NCBI GenBank assembly: GCA_021791695.1
Contig: JAJYWC010000021.1
Span: forward strand, 1-32,734
Length of the DNA stretch: 32,734 nucleotides
Direction of reading: 5' to 3'
Origin: an archaeon
Lineage (GTDB): Archaea; Thermoproteota; Nitrososphaeria; Nitrososphaerales; Gagatemarchaeaceae
Below are positions 7,583-15,712 of the stretch, one piece after another (the stretch's first letter is position 1; every line of letters begins with the position of its first letter). The position numbers and the translations under genes were made by a program. The notes beneath the pieces are model-generated. The model saw only the letters and a list, made by a program, of their open reading frames with translations. It made no database searches and was not told the DNA's origin.

Positions 7583-8404
7583 GTGCCCTGGTGTGAACCT
7601 TTGACCGAATGGGAGTCGTTGCTGAAAGAGGCCGCTGAAAGGGTGCAGGACGTCAGAGACCGCCTTCTCGTCTCTCAGGAAGGGAACGAAGAGGTCGGCG
7701 AGGGAGCCGGAGGCGACACCACGATGAGGGTCGACAAGGAGGCAGAGGAAGAGATCATCGAGGTCGTCGGGCAGAAGGGGGATGTAAGGCTGGTCGCGGA
7801 AGAGAAGGGCGAATCAGGCCCGAAGGACGCGCGATGGACCGTCGTCATCGACCCGATCGACGGGTCGTCAAACTTCTCCAGGCAGATTCCTTTCTACTGC
7901 ACCTCCATCGCCGTGCTCGAAGGGGATACACTGGACGACGCGAGCCACGCGATAGTGAGGAACCTCGTCAGCGGGGACGTCTACTACGCCGAGGCGGCGG
8001 GCTACGCCACGAAGAACGGTTCGGAGATCCACTCGAGCCGCGTTACCGAGCTGCGGGAGGCAATGGTGGGAGTCGACCTGTCAAAGACGAGCCTCGCTAT
8101 CGTGGAGAGCCTGAACCCGCTCATCTCCTCCGTCAGGAGGCAGCTCCACTTCGGAGCCAACGCGCTCGAGACGTGTTTCCTGGCCGAGGGCAAGATCGAC
8201 GGCTTCGCAGACGTGAGGGGGAAGATCAGGGTGATGGACATGGCCGCTGCCTACCTAATAGGGAGGCAGGCGGGGGCAGTTTTCAGCGACAGAGAGGGCA
8301 GGCCCGTCAAGCCCACCATCAGCGTCAAGGAGCGCTTCAGCATCGTAGGCGCAGGGAACAAGACCCTGCACGGCAAGATGGTCGAGAAGCTGAAGGCGGG
8401 CTAG
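7583..8404 (+). CDS. inositol-monophosphatase/fructose-bisphosphatase family phosphatase
   Basis: A 273-residue Mg2+-dependent sugar phosphatase. The metal-binding motif D-P-I-D-G-S-S-N-F is at residues 90-98, with the upstream acidic pair E-E at 73-74, and the C-terminal V-M-D-M-A-A-A motif near 217-223, a variant of the usual W-D-x-A-A. Archaeal members hydrolyse inositol-1-phosphate and often fructose-1,6-bisphosphate; the substrate here cannot be told. The start is GTG 7583 or TTG 7601 (residue 7), the latter giving a more usual N-terminus. It stops inside a CTAG sequence that also holds the stop codon of the convergent HAD gene. Family assignment is strong. Confidence 0.88.
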   Translation: MPWCEPLTEWESLLKEAAERVQDVRDRLLVSQEGNEEVGEGAGGDTTMRVDKEAEEEIIEVVGQKGDVRLVAEEKGESGPKDARWTVVIDPIDGSSNFSRQIPFYCTSIAVLEGDTLDDASHAIVRNLVSGDVYYAEAAGYATKNGSEIHSSRVTELREAMVGVDLSKTSLAIVESLNPLISSVRRQLHFGANALETCFLAEGKIDGFADVRGKIRVMDMAAAYLIGRQAGAVFSDREGRPVKPTISVKERFSIVGAGNKTLHGKMVEKLKAG

Positions 8405-9000
8405 GCCAGTGCGGCTGCGAACTCGGCCAGCGTGTGGTAGACCGGGAACCCTCCCTCCTCGGGGTCCTCGCCGTGCGTCCTCACGAGCACGAACGGGACG
8501 CCGACCTTCTTCGCCGCGTCGAGGTCGTTCAGCCGGTCCCCCACGAAGACCGTCGCGTCCCTGTCGGCCCGCATCGACGAGAGGGCCATCTCGAGCTGCC
8601 TGGCGCGGTCCAGCGAGTCCTCGCGGGTGAAGCAGCCCGAGAAATACCTCTTCAGGCCGTGGGCCTCCAGGATGCCCGACGCCGTCTTCCTTCCCTGCAT
8701 CGTGACCAGGCTAACGAGCGCCCTCTCGGAAAGCCTCGACAGCAGCTCCGCTGCGCCCTCGTAGACCCGGGCGGAGGGGGCGGCCGCCGACTCGAACTCG
8801 TCTATGACCGAGAAGACCTTCGGCCCCAGGCGCGGGTTCTTCGCGATGATCCCGCCTATCGTCGAGAATATCGGCCTGAACTCCTCCTCGCCCCCAGTGA
8901 CCGCCTTGAGCCTCGCCCGCACTGCGTCCCAGTCCACTGGGATGGTCGCGAGCGTGCCGTCGAGGTCGAAGATGTAAGCCCTGGCCTCTTTGGGGTTCAG
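8401..9000 (-). CDS. HAD-superfamily phosphatase (PGP/Gph-like)
   Basis: About 199 residues of a HAD hydrolase. Motif I is F-D-L-D-G-T (11-16), motif II is in V-T-M-Q-G, and motif IV is V-G-D-R-L-N-D-L-D-A-A. The cap is short and helical, typical of phosphoglycolate-phosphatase-like or sugar phosphatases. No ATG, GTG or TTG lies near the domain start. The frame is open far upstream inside the ATP-grasp gene, but a CTG at 9000-8998 overlaps that gene's TGA as CTGA, the analogue of ATGA coupling, so I place the start there. As last gene of a four-gene minus operon it may remove a phosphate from a sugar or glycan intermediate. Start is uncertain; family is not. Confidence 0.8.
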   Translation of the reverse strand: MNPKEARAYIFDLDGTLATIPVDWDAVRARLKAVTGGEEEFRPIFSTIGGIIAKNPRLGPKVFSVIDEFESAAAPSARVYEGAAELLSRLSERALVSLVTMQGRKTASGILEAHGLKRYFSGCFTREDSLDRARQLEMALSSMRADRDATVFVGDRLNDLDAAKKVGVPFVLVRTHGEDPEEGGFPVYHTLAEFAAALA

Positions 9001-10085
9001 AGCACCCTCTCCCTCCAGCCGTCTTCCTTCCAGAGGAAGGCCCCGGCGTCCATGTCCCTGAGGAGGTAGTAGCCCTCCGGGAGGAGGTCGGTCTGGGGGA
9101 TCGAGCGGCTCGGGGCCACCCCTAACCCCATGCGGACGTACAGGTCCGCCAGGTTCGCGTACCATGGCATGCCGAGGTGCTTCACCGCTATGTACCCCCA
9201 CAGGGGCATCGTCGAGTGGAACTTGCCGCAGTCAACCTCCGTCACGCACATCGCCCCGGATGCGGACCCCTTCAGGTCGACCGAGTAGGCGCCGTGCGGC
9301 CTGGGGTCGACGGCCCTAACCGCTGCGACCGAGACCCGGTTCACCTCAGCGTCGACCACCGTCCGCGCGACCGAGGGGGTTCCCGTGATGCCGGAGGGAG
9401 AGATATGCTTGAAGGGGTACTCGAGCCTCTCGCGCGCGTAGGAGGTCACGAGCTTCCCGTCGTACCATATGCTGTCCCAGGCGACGTTCCTCCCCGGGAG
9501 GTATTCCTGGACCATGAACTCCCCGACCTTCGAACCCCTCAGGACCCACAGCTCGACCCAGTGCAGCGCCTCCTTGTAGCCGCCGCAAAGGAGGCTCAGC
9601 CTTCCTCCGGCGCCGTGCCTGGCCCTCACCCACAGCGGGCTCCCTAGCTCCGAGAAGGCGCCCCTGATGTCGGCCGTCTCCCTGAGGCTGACCGTCCTCG
9701 CCACCTCCACGCCGGCCCTCTGCAGCACCTTCTGCGACGCGAGCTTGTCCTGGCCGACCTTCATGACCCTGCCCTCCGGCAGGAAGACCTTGCAGGGGAC
9801 CCTGTCCCTGTGCTCGGCGATGACGTACGCCTCGCTGGAGGGCTGCGCATGCAGGAACTCGAGCCTCTCCTCCTTGACGATGGCGGCCACCCGCGGGATG
9901 AAACTGCGGTCGCTGTGCCTCGGCGTGAGGAGTCGCAGGTCTACGTCGGGATACACCAGATGGTACTTGTTGAAGTCCGTCCCCACGATGTAGTAACGGC
10001 GCTCCGACGCGCGGAGCGCCCTCACGAAGTTGACGCCGGCAATCCCGCCGGCGCCCGTGACGAGGACGCGCGCGCCAGGCTCCAC
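8997..10085 (-). CDS. ATP-grasp ligase (carbamoyl-phosphate-synthase-large-chain-like)
   Basis: A 362-residue protein with an N-terminal Rossmann-like preATP-grasp domain (G-A-G-G-I-A-G at 11-17), an ATP-grasp core from about 110 to 310 including the nucleotide-binding W-V-R-A-R-H-G-A-G-G-R loop and a D-L-K-G and E-V-D-C-G-K-F metal-binding end. Members of this family join a carboxylate to an amine or thiol using ATP, and many sit in cell-surface polysaccharide or peptide-capsule loci. The substrate is unknown. GTG start at 10085 lies one base after the stop of the deacetylase-like gene, and the HAD gene overlaps its end, so it belongs to a coupled operon. It is not CarB itself: only one half is present. 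Confidence 0.8.
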   Translation of the reverse strand: MEPGARVLVTGAGGIAGVNFVRALRASERRYYIVGTDFNKYHLVYPDVDLRLLTPRHSDRSFIPRVAAIVKEERLEFLHAQPSSEAYVIAEHRDRVPCKVFLPEGRVMKVGQDKLASQKVLQRAGVEVARTVSLRETADIRGAFSELGSPLWVRARHGAGGRLSLLCGGYKEALHWVELWVLRGSKVGEFMVQEYLPGRNVAWDSIWYDGKLVTSYARERLEYPFKHISPSGITGTPSVARTVVDAEVNRVSVAAVRAVDPRPHGAYSVDLKGSASGAMCVTEVDCGKFHSTMPLWGYIAVKHLGMPWYANLADLYVRMGLGVAPSRSIPQTDLLPEGYYLLRDMDAGAFLWKEDGWRERVL

Positions 10086-10086
10086 G

Positions 10087-11307
10087 CTAGGAGACCTCCA
10101 GCTCGAAGCCGCGTTTCGGCCTCACGGAGCGCGAACTCCCCCTTCCCTCTACCGTCCCCGAGCGGACCGTCGGCTCCCGACCCTCAGCGAGCTCCAGCCG
10201 TATCACCAAGTCCTTCGGGGGGTCACCCTCGAGCCTAATCAGTCTACCATCCCTGACCATGGGGAGGGACCTCACCCGCCACCAGTGGGCCACCTGCGAA
10301 CCGCTGGCCACGTAGCATCCTCGCGTCTTGAACTCCTGCAGGAGCTTCCAGTAGACCCTCCCGCCCCTCATCCTCACCGCCTCCTGGTGCCACAGCAGCG
10401 TCAGCAACCCCTCGGTCTTCTCGGCCGTCTCGACGAAGCGGATGCAGTCCGAGAACCCCTCCTCTTCGGTCCTCTTCAGGTAACCCCAGAGCGTCGTGTC
10501 CATCAGCGTGAGCGGGATCTCGAGGAGGTTCAGGGGAGTCCAGTCCGGTCCCGGAGGGTGGAACGGGCTGGCCAGCCCGAGCCTGTAGCCGAGCCGGTCG
10601 TTGGTCCCGACCGTGGTGTCGTAGTCGAACCCCGCGTCCTCCATCAACTCCCAGCTCTTGCCGAAGTCGAACTTCAGGTAGTGCTCTCTAAGGCCGTTCG
10701 GCCTGAAGCCCAGACCGGCCGAGAACCTCGAAAGGGCCTCATTCATCTTCTCGGGGGAGTCGTGGGTGCCGAAATCGCCGTGCAGACCCACGTCCCACCC
10801 TCCGTCGCGGATGGCGTCGCTCGCCTTCCTCACGCGGCTGAGGGGATAGTTTGCCGACATGAAGTAGAAGCTCGAACGGAAGCCGTGCTCGCCCTCCTTC
10901 TTCGAGATCATGCGCACGTTGTCGTAGAGCCGCACGACGCCCAGAAGCCCGCCGATGAGGTCGGCGGCACCGAACCTGGACCTCGTCTTCCAGATGTGGC
11001 TCGCAGGGTGCGAGACGTTGTCGACGTCGTGCGTCAGGCAGACAGCGAACGCGGCGGCGTTGGGCCACCTCGCCTTCCTCGCGAAGAACCCGTCCCTTTC
11101 CAGGGCCCGCTCCCTGACCTCCGACAGGACCGAGAGCATGCGCTCCTCGATGAAGGGACGGCCGACGTCATCTGGATGCGCCCCCCTCATGACGGACGAA
11201 AGCTCGTCCACAAGGTCCTGTCGAAGGGCGTCGTCCAGCTGGCCCCTGACAAGACCGAGGCTCTCCTCGACGAGGGAGGCGGCGTAGGAGCGGGCGTCGG
11301 CCATCAT
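10087..11307 (-). CDS. polysaccharide-deacetylase-like protein
   Basis: A 406-residue protein of the carbohydrate esterase 4 / NodB-like fold. The metal-binding motif T-H-D-V-D-N is at 92-97 and the H-x-x-x-(D/H)-like motif appears as G-L-H-G-D (174-178), followed by G-F-D-Y-D-T-T. An uncharacterised N-terminal helical part (1-85) precedes it. No signal peptide is seen, so it probably works in the cytoplasm on a lipid-linked or nucleotide-linked precursor. It overlaps the kinase-like gene start by 4 nt and abuts the ATP-grasp gene. C-terminal residues after about 340 are of an unrecognised beta-rich type. Deacetylation of an N-acetyl sugar is a fair guess only. Confidence 0.75.
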   Translation of the reverse strand: MMADARSYAASLVEESLGLVRGQLDDALRQDLVDELSSVMRGAHPDDVGRPFIEERMLSVLSEVRERALERDGFFARKARWPNAAAFAVCLTHDVDNVSHPASHIWKTRSRFGAADLIGGLLGVVRLYDNVRMISKKEGEHGFRSSFYFMSANYPLSRVRKASDAIRDGGWDVGLHGDFGTHDSPEKMNEALSRFSAGLGFRPNGLREHYLKFDFGKSWELMEDAGFDYDTTVGTNDRLGYRLGLASPFHPPGPDWTPLNLLEIPLTLMDTTLWGYLKRTEEEGFSDCIRFVETAEKTEGLLTLLWHQEAVRMRGGRVYWKLLQEFKTRGCYVASGSQVAHWWRVRSLPMVRDGRLIRLEGDPPKDLVIRLELAEGREPTVRSGTVEGRGSSRSVRPKRGFELEVS

Positions 11308-12233
11308 CGTCCACCCACGGCCGGGAAGAGCGGCGAGAGCAGGCTCTCTATCCTCGCCTGGACCTCCTCGAAGGACCCCGTGGCGTCGATTACGGGGTAC
11401 CCGTAGCGTCTGGCGATGTCAAGGTAGCGCTCCCGCTCGTGCTGAAGGACGGAGCCAGGATAGCGGATGTGAGCGACCCTCCCGTCTATGACGCGAAGCG
11501 ACTTCTCGACCGGCACGTCCAGGACGATCGCGTAGTACGGTCGCGGGAGCAGATAAACGGAAGACAGGGGCCCTACCGGATACCCGAGCGCCTCGTACTT
11601 GATGTACGTGCTCCAGATGAACCTGTCGTAGACGACGACCGTGCCCTCGAGCCGGCAGCCCACCGAAGAGCTCACCTGCAGGACGAGGTTGTCCACGAGC
11701 GACAGCACCGGTCTCAGGGGGTTTCTTCTCCCCCGGGTTGGGCCACCTCTCACGGCCGTCGAGACCGAGGAAAGCTTCTCGACGAAGAGGTACTTGTGGA
11801 AGGGCATGAGCTCCACGCGGTATCCTCTGCCCTGCAGCCAGCCGCTCGTGGCCGCCGAGTGCGAGGACTTGCCACTCCCGTCTATTCCGAGCAGCGCTAT
11901 CGAGCCTCCCTTCCGGCCGATGCGCAGGGAGCGTAGGGCGCGTCTCTGGAATTCGTCGTTCAGGTAGACCGAGGAGAAGAGGAGGAGCAGCCCGGCGGAG
12001 GGATAGACGAAGGGGCGCTCGAGCGAAAGCAGGAACCCGCCCAGCGACGCTAGGAAGACCCTCAGCGCGTTCGGCAGGTCGTTCAGGATGTTGACCTTCA
12101 TTGTTGAGCTCCTGGCTATCCCGTAGACCGCGAAGAGCAGGCCGAAGGCGAAGGGGAGCAGGAGCCCGACGAGGTGGAGGAGCAGCGACAGGGCGAGCGT
12201 GACGATGAAGAAGAGGACGACTGTGACCTTCAT
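11304..12233 (-). CDS. membrane-anchored thymidylate-kinase-like P-loop kinase
   Basis: About 309 residues. Residues 1-90 hold two to four hydrophobic helices, then a thymidylate-kinase-like domain begins with the P-loop G-I-D-G-S-G-K-S-S (116-124). A later D-R-F motif (Y-D-R-F-I-W-S-T-Y) matches the DR(Y/F) motif of TMK folds. The start is placed at ATG 12233, not the upstream open frame, because a TATA box at 12277-12285 on the minus strand lies about 45 nt upstream. True thymidylate kinases are soluble, so the membrane anchor and the glycan-gene context suggest phosphorylation of a membrane or lipid-linked substrate. This is an inference; a dTMP-kinase role cannot be excluded. First gene of the four-gene minus operon. 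Confidence 0.75.
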   Translation of the reverse strand: MKVTVVLFFIVTLALSLLLHLVGLLLPFAFGLLFAVYGIARSSTMKVNILNDLPNALRVFLASLGGFLLSLERPFVYPSAGLLLLFSSVYLNDEFQRRALRSLRIGRKGGSIALLGIDGSGKSSHSAATSGWLQGRGYRVELMPFHKYLFVEKLSSVSTAVRGGPTRGRRNPLRPVLSLVDNLVLQVSSSVGCRLEGTVVVYDRFIWSTYIKYEALGYPVGPLSSVYLLPRPYYAIVLDVPVEKSLRVIDGRVAHIRYPGSVLQHERERYLDIARRYGYPVIDATGSFEEVQARIESLLSPLFPAVGGR

Positions 12234-12276
12234 CTTCAAGCTGTCTTCACGACGTTCCCAGCGCGTGGCTGCTCTC

Positions 12277-12285
12277 GAATTAAAG
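12277..12285 (-). promoter_or_regulatory. TATA-like box for the minus-strand kinase/deacetylase/ATP-grasp/HAD operon
   Basis: CTTTAATTC on the minus strand, about 45 nt upstream of ATG 12233, in a 110-nt divergent spacer. It would leave a leader of about 20 nt. Confidence 0.4.
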
Positions 12286-12308
12286 AAGGTTAGGATGGCC
12301 GGGATTGG

Positions 12309-12315
12309 ATTTAAG
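12309..12315 (+). promoter_or_regulatory. TATA box upstream of the nucleotidyltransferase gene
   Basis: ATTTAAG about 32 nt upstream of ATG 12344, in the same divergent spacer as the kinase promoter. Spacing fits a leaderless transcript. Confidence 0.5.
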
Positions 12316-12343
12316 AGCAGAAGCTGCAGAGCCACGCGACGTA

Positions 12344-13087
12344 ATGGTCACCAAGGCGGCCGTGCTCTGCGGCGGGGAGGGCACCAGGCTGAGGCCGCTG
12401 ACGAACTACTTCCAGAAGACGATGATCCCTGTCGGGAGCAAGAAGAGACCCCTCCTCGAATACATCGTCCGTCTGCTCGCGTACAACGGGGTACGCGACC
12501 TGACACTTCTCACCGGGTACCGCTCCGAGGACATCGAGGGATACTTCGAGGATGGTTCCAAGTTCGGCGTCAAGCTCGTATACTCGAGGGACCCGGAGAA
12601 CTCGAAGGGGAGCGCCCGCTCGCTCCATAGCGCGATCCGCTCAGGCAAGCTGCAGGGTTTCGACGAGGTGGTCGTGTACTACGGGGACGTCCTCTCCTCG
12701 CTCAACGTCCGCGGCCTCATCGCGGCGCACCGGAGCGGGAAGGCTGCGATGTCGCTCGTGCTCTCCAGGGACTACAGGCTTCCTGTGGGGGTCGCGCAGG
12801 TGGAAGAGGGAAGGGTGGTCTCGTTCAGGGAGAAGCCGACCATGCCCCTCTCGGTCACCATGGGATGCCTGGTGGTCTCGAGGGAGTGCGCTCCGGTGCT
12901 CGCTGAGGTCGTCTCGAGGGATGGAAACGTCGACATAATGACGCACTTCGTGCCGGCGGTCATCGACAGGGGCCTGAAGGTCTCGCCGTTCTACATCGAC
13001 GGGTTCTGGTACGACGTCGGGACCACCGAGGCGTACGAAAGGCTCGACACCGAGCTGGTCGAGTCCAACCTGAGCTTCCTGGACTAG
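12344..13087 (+). CDS. sugar-1-phosphate nucleotidyltransferase
   Basis: A 247-residue enzyme that activates a sugar-1-phosphate with an NTP to give a nucleotide sugar. The signature L-C-G-G-E-G-T-R-L-R-P is at residues 8-18, with K-x-M-I-P-V-G after it, Y-Y-G-D-V at the metal site and F-R-E-K-P in the sugar-binding half. It resembles glucose-1-phosphate cytidylyl/thymidylyltransferases and mannose-1-phosphate guanylyltransferase-like proteins; the base and sugar cannot be told. No C-terminal left-handed beta-helix is present, so it is the short form. ATG 12344 is chosen over an upstream TTG because it fits the TATA box. The flippase gene follows after 6 nt. Confidence 0.86.
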   Translation: MVTKAAVLCGGEGTRLRPLTNYFQKTMIPVGSKKRPLLEYIVRLLAYNGVRDLTLLTGYRSEDIEGYFEDGSKFGVKLVYSRDPENSKGSARSLHSAIRSGKLQGFDEVVVYYGDVLSSLNVRGLIAAHRSGKAAMSLVLSRDYRLPVGVAQVEEGRVVSFREKPTMPLSVTMGCLVVSRECAPVLAEVVSRDGNVDIMTHFVPAVIDRGLKVSPFYIDGFWYDVGTTEAYERLDTELVESNLSFLD

Positions 13088-13093
13088 TCGAAA

Positions 13094-14596
13094 ATGTCGA
13101 AGCAGATCTCGGTGAGAAGGACCGGTCTCGTGGTCTTCTCGGCGAGGATAGGGAGCATCTTCACGGGGCTGGCGTTCCTCCTGCTGATGACGCGCAGCCT
13201 CAGCACGCAGCAGTTCGGGCTGTGGGAGGTAATCCTGGACGTTGTCACGTTCGCGTCGTATCCGTCAGGCCTGCTGGTCTACTGGGCGACTCGCGACATC
13301 GCGAGAGGCTTCATGAGGGGGAAGACCGCACTGGTCGTCAACTTCGCTCTGAGCGCGGCCGGCATCGCCATCTACGTCGTCCTCTCCTACCTCACGGCGG
13401 ACAGGGTCCAGGCGGACTGGACGACTCTCCTCCTGGCGATATTCCTGGTCCCGATAGGATACTGGAACCAGGCCTCCAACGCCATCGTCGCGGGGTACAA
13501 CCCCGTCGTCGGCGGTTATGCCGTCATCTCCTCCGAGGCCTGCAAGTTGCTCGTCGCATTCCCGGCGCTCCTCCTGTACCACGCCGGGATCGACGGAGTG
13601 ATAGTCGCACTGATGGTGGCCAACCTGGCCCAGGCCGCTACCTCGACCTATCTCTGTTCGGAGGCGCTCCAGCTCCCGCTGGACTTTGAGGCAGGAAGGA
13701 AGTGGATGGCCCGTTCGTGGCTGACGTCCCTGAACTCGATCCCCTACGTGGTGGGCGTCGCGGACACGTACGTCGCTTCGCTCGCCGTCGGAGGGACGGT
13801 TCTCGTGGGATACTACCAGGCGGCCTTCTCCGTGGCCACGCTCGCCGGCTACTCCAGCTATCTTGCGGTCGCGCTCTACCCGCTCCTCCTAAGGGGAGGG
13901 GGTTCGGACGAGCTGCCCAGCATCACCCTCGACCTGTCCCTCCTGTTCGGTATCCCGCTCGCGGCGGGAGCCGCCGCGTTCGCAAAGCCAATCCTCTTCG
14001 TGCTCAAGCCGACCTACGTGGAGGGCAGCACCGCGCTGATTGTCCTGGCGTTCGCGGCGCTCGTGGGCGCCGTGGGCATCTTCCTGGACCAGACCCTCAT
14101 GGGAAAGGCGACCGTCGACACGGACGATTCGGCGAGGTTCCAGCACTATGTCCGAAGCGACCTGTTCTTCGTCTTCTTGGTGAACCTCGGAGCCACGGTC
14201 ATCTACATTGCGTCGGTCTACGTCATAGTGCTTGCCGGAAAGACGAACGGCGCCGACTTCGCTCCCACCCTGGACCTCTGGGCCGTGGCCCAGCTGGTCG
14301 TCTTCTCCTCGTTCGTCGCGGTGAGGGTGCCCAGGGTCAGGAAGAGGGTGAAGCTCTCGCTGAGGCCGGCGTTCCTGAAGTACGTCGCCGGCTCGGCGGT
14401 GATGGCGGCGTTCCTCTACTTGTCGAGCACCCTGCTCGACTACGGGGCCCGGAGCATAGAGTTCGGAGAAGAAGTCGCAGCTATCGGGGTCGCCGGGATG
14501 GCCATCTACTTCGGCTTTGTCTTCGCGACCGACGGAGAGTTCAGGAGGCTCACCAGGCGGCTGCTCAGGCCGGTCATCGGTTCAGGAGGGCCCTGA
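13094..14596 (+). CDS. polysaccharide/lipid-linked oligosaccharide flippase (MOP/Wzx-like)
   Basis: A 500-residue polytopic membrane protein with about 12-14 hydrophobic segments and few charged residues between them. The N-terminal R-R-T-G-L-V-V-F-S-A-R-I-G and the early Q-F-G-L-W-E motif are usual for polysaccharide biosynthesis flippases, which move lipid-linked glycans across the membrane. It follows the nucleotidyltransferase after 6 nt and is presumably cotranscribed. Its last 23 nt overlap the convergent glycosyltransferase gene. A second, distinct flippase is at 28143-29753. Confidence 0.82.
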   Translation: MSKQISVRRTGLVVFSARIGSIFTGLAFLLLMTRSLSTQQFGLWEVILDVVTFASYPSGLLVYWATRDIARGFMRGKTALVVNFALSAAGIAIYVVLSYLTADRVQADWTTLLLAIFLVPIGYWNQASNAIVAGYNPVVGGYAVISSEACKLLVAFPALLLYHAGIDGVIVALMVANLAQAATSTYLCSEALQLPLDFEAGRKWMARSWLTSLNSIPYVVGVADTYVASLAVGGTVLVGYYQAAFSVATLAGYSSYLAVALYPLLLRGGGSDELPSITLDLSLLFGIPLAAGAAAFAKPILFVLKPTYVEGSTALIVLAFAALVGAVGIFLDQTLMGKATVDTDDSARFQHYVRSDLFFVFLVNLGATVIYIASVYVIVLAGKTNGADFAPTLDLWAVAQLVVFSSFVAVRVPRVRKRVKLSLRPAFLKYVAGSAVMAAFLYLSSTLLDYGARSIEFGEEVAAIGVAGMAIYFGFVFATDGEFRRLTRRLLRPVIGSGGP

Positions 14597-15563
14597 GCGT
14601 CTTCAGCTCGCCCTCCCGCGACGCACTCGCCCTTTCATACCAGCGCGTCACCCTCGCCCGGTAGTCGGCGAGCACCGAAGGGTCCTTGAACCTCTCGACT
14701 CCGGCCGCTACAGCGTCCGGTTCCGTGGAGTCCGTGTAGAGCAGCGAATCCCCGAAGAACTCCTCGACCACCTCCTGCCTGGAGGAGACCACCGGGAGCG
14801 AACTCGCCGCGTACTCGAGCAGGACGTGCGAGAGGGTGTACGGCTCGTCCGTGATGTTCACAGCCATGTCCACCGAGGCCTTGAGAGACTCGTAATCGTC
14901 CCTTTGCAGGAACCCGATGTACTTCACGTTCTTCGGCAGTGTCATCTGTCTCAATCGCCTGTCCAGCTTCGCGGCCGGCCCGGAGATGAGCAGCTCGACG
15001 CCCTCGACCCGTCCCACTCCGGTGGCCTCGGACTCTAAGCGCTCCAGCGGGTGGCCTCCGTGGGAGCACATCGCGATGAGCGGCCTCCCGGAGTACCGGG
15101 CCCTCACCGCGCCGTCCCGCGGGTGCCTGTTCTTCTCGACAAAGTCGTGGACCACGGCCACGCGGTTCGCGCCCATGCTGCCGAGCTGGTCCGCCCAGAA
15201 CCTGTGGGGCGCTGTGTTGGCGTACGCCGACCTTGCGACGACACCCTCGAGGAAGCCTATGGCGCGGGAGAGCGGCCCCCTCCCGAGCGTCTTGACCCTC
15301 CAGACCGAGTGGTGGTCGATGACGAGGCGCACGCCGCGTGCCCTGCAGTAGAGCAGGCAGGTCAGCGGGCAGAAGACGGGAGGGTTCTGCGCGTAGACGA
15401 CGTCGGGCTTGGCCCTGGAGAGGAGGAGCAGCGTCCTGAAGAAGAGCACCAGATAGCGGACGGGAGCGAAGTAACGGGGACCGTACAGGAAGGTGATGCT
15501 CACCCGCTCGGCACCGACCTCCTGGGCGAGCTCGTCGGCGCGGAAGCCAAAGGGGCCCCACAC
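14574..15563 (-). CDS. glycosyltransferase, GT4-like (GT-B fold)
   Basis: About 329 residues or slightly more. The N-terminal half has hydrophobic beta strands and the K-P-D-V-V-Y-A-Q-N-P-P motif usual at the acceptor side. The C-terminal half has I-S-G-P-A at a donor-site strand, Y-I-G-F-L-Q-R-D-D-Y, and the S-H-V-L-L-E-Y-A-A-S-S-L-P-V-V motif, in which the E is the GT4 sugar-nucleotide-contacting glutamate. It would transfer a sugar from a nucleotide donor to a membrane-linked glycan. The start is unresolved: GTG 15563 lies after a coding-like L-K-I-L-S-L-V run, and no ATG is in frame upstream, so CTG near 15578 or a codon further upstream is possible. A minus-strand CAATAAAGG TATA-like box is at about 15635-15643. 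Confidence 0.8.
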   Translation of the reverse strand: MWGPFGFRADELAQEVGAERVSITFLYGPRYFAPVRYLVLFFRTLLLLSRAKPDVVYAQNPPVFCPLTCLLYCRARGVRLVIDHHSVWRVKTLGRGPLSRAIGFLEGVVARSAYANTAPHRFWADQLGSMGANRVAVVHDFVEKNRHPRDGAVRARYSGRPLIAMCSHGGHPLERLESEATGVGRVEGVELLISGPAAKLDRRLRQMTLPKNVKYIGFLQRDDYESLKASVDMAVNITDEPYTLSHVLLEYAASSLPVVSSRQEVVEEFFGDSLLYTDSTEPDAVAAGVERFKDPSVLADYRARVTRWYERASASREGELKTLRALLNR

Positions 15564-15712
15564 GAGGCTGAGAATCTTCAGACGGTCACCCCGGCGCCCT
15601 GTCTCCGCATCGAATCCAGCTTCCTCGCGGGTCAGCCTTTATTGATTTTGAATCTCCCGGCGCGGCCCCTCGCAACAGTTATTGCCACCTGCCGGGGCGC
15701 GACCGCAAGCAA

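Noticed and set aside
7834-9069. 411-codon plus-strand frame across the phosphatase and HAD genes
   Set aside because: Shadow frame; spans the convergent ends of two real genes and has no domain.
10030-11406. 458-codon plus-strand frame opposite the deacetylase-like gene
   Set aside because: Antisense of a gene with THDVDN and GLHGD motifs; composition is that of a shadow frame.
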